Assembly: GCA_014189435.1 (NCBI GenBank) | Contig: CP050293.1 | Span: 315,001-379,000, forward strand | Length of the DNA: 64,000 nucleotides | Origin: Mesorhizobium loti | Lineage (GTDB): Bacteria > Pseudomonadota > Alphaproteobacteria > Rhizobiales > Rhizobiaceae | Direction of reading: 5' to 3' | Shown here: one piece after another, positions 63,336 to 64,000 of the stretch | Numbering within the stretch: the first letter of the stretch is position 1 | Layout: each line of letters starts with the position of its first letter | Position numbers and translations under genes: made by a program | The notes under the pieces: model-generated | What the model was told of the DNA's origin: nothing | Seen by the model: only the letters and a program-made list of their open reading frames with translations | Databases searched by the model: none

Positions 63336-63366
63336 CGTTGGGGCTCTACCGTTCCATTATGCGTTG

Positions 63367-64000
63367 TCAGGTCAGGTAATTCAACAGACTGAGCTGCTGC
63401 AGGCGTGCGGTCAGCGCGAAGGACGTTTCGATGTGCTGGGTCAGGTCGGCGACCCGGGTCGCGGCTTCGGCCGGATCGACGCCTTCCAGATCGAGAATAT
63501 GCCGTTCGAAAAGGTCGACCTGCGTCTTCATGCGGTCGTTTGCATCGGAAACCCGTTTCTGGGCGATGCCGGTCTCGGACTGAACCTGGGCAATGCCGCT
63601 CAGCGCTTCGCCGACGATTGCCGTCGAGCGGCTGACGACCGTATTCTTCGCGGCCTGGCTGATGTTGCTGGACATCAGGCTGGATACCATGGCTGCCGCC
63701 ATGGCGAGCTTCTTGATGCCGTCACTGTTGGCACTGGTCGAGGTCGGTGTGGTTTCGTTGAGGGCGATACGGCTGACGATCTGCTGGTCGGTGGCGTTCG
63801 ACCAGTTGCCTTGCCAGCCCGCGCCCATGAACTGCGGTATGACGTCGTTGGTGATGAAATCGTCCATCTGGGCAGCCGTGATGTTGGCCGCTGCCGGGTC
63901 ATCCTGGGTGAAACCGAAATTGGCGACGAAGGAAGCATCGAATGCCGCCTTGGCGGGCGAGCCGGCGGCGGTGAAGTCGTTGATCGGCTTGACGTCGGTG
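63367..64000 (-). CDS. flgL: Flagellar hook-associated protein FlgL, C-terminal part (5' end outside window)
   Basis: The frame is open from 64000 to the stop at 63367, giving the last 210 residues. The C-terminal helix has the flagellin-like pattern: TAIVGEALSGIAQVQSETGI, then RMKTQVDLFERHILDLEGVD and DLTQHIETSFALTARLQQLS. It forms the hook-filament junction. It is upstream of flaF in the same strand run. Confidence 0.92.
   Translation of the reverse strand, partial: TDVKPINDFTAAGSPAKAAFDASFVANFGFTQDDPAAANITAAQMDDFITNDVIPQFMGAGWQGNWSNATDQQIVSRIALNETTPTSTSANSDGIKKLAMAAAMVSSLMSSNISQAAKNTVVSRSTAIVGEALSGIAQVQSETGIAQKRVSDANDRMKTQVDLFERHILDLEGVDPAEAATRVADLTQHIETSFALTARLQQLSLLNYLT

Overview
The window is a 64-kb piece of high-GC alphaproteobacterial chromosome, most likely from the Rhizobiales and probably Mesorhizobium or a close relative. 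The reasons are a Brucella-type Omp10 lipoprotein, a bacterial homospermidine synthase, FlaF/FlbT flagellar regulators, a short CheL-type FlgJ, a DUF882 protein and several intergenic repeats of rhizobial style. The genus is inferred; no rRNA or tRNA gene is present to confirm it.

Layout. 1-6.3 kb: end of gltB, gltD, a DUF459 SGNH hydrolase, an MltB-type transglycosylase and galU. 6.3-15.1 kb: an outer-membrane barrel protein, arabinose-5-phosphate isomerase, an NfeD/SPFH pair, hemH, a 5'-nucleotidase fused to LysM, and omp10. 15.2-20.7 kb: homospermidine synthase, then the operon pabB-pabC-yciI-DUF3445 (the last gene frameshifted) and a helix-hairpin-helix membrane protein. 21-31.5 kb: an M3 oligopeptidase, a sigma-54 response regulator, a DUF882 protein, a small secreted protein, eda, trhO, a DUF533 protein, an SDR enzyme and a DGPF protein. 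31.7-43 kb: an aminotransferase, a GNAT, a CDF metal exporter, denD, a NicO/DUF1007 pair, an amidase-LysR pair, ornithine decarboxylase behind a long leader, a GNAT and an SCP2 protein.

43.2-64 kb is a minus-strand flagellar region (flgL-flaF-flbT-flgD-fliQ, then flhA-fliR-fliJ-like, then flgJ, a FlgN-like gene and a FliL-like gene) broken by two blocks of unrelated genes. Block A (about 45.0-50.9 kb) holds a BTAD/TPR transcriptional regulator cut in two by an IS481-family element, a divergent DMT exporter, a possible mini-ORF, an unknown membrane protein and a DUF1194 protein. Block B (54.3-61.7 kb) holds a monooxygenase-fold protein, a divergent CLC channel, a ferric-reductase-like protein with a divergent TetR gene and a strong operator palindrome, an MFS exporter and an asparagine synthetase.

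The best-supported unusual items are: the IS481 insertion, whose precise removal restores one 661-residue frame; a three-copy hairpin repeat that begins on the stop codon of the gene before it or a few bases upstream; a string of perfect small hairpins at 31.0-31.2 kb; the frameshifted DUF3445 gene; and several clean operator palindromes. I found no CRISPR array, no prophage, no RNA-guided or defence system and no clear novel multi-gene system. Much of the window is ordinary housekeeping chromosome.
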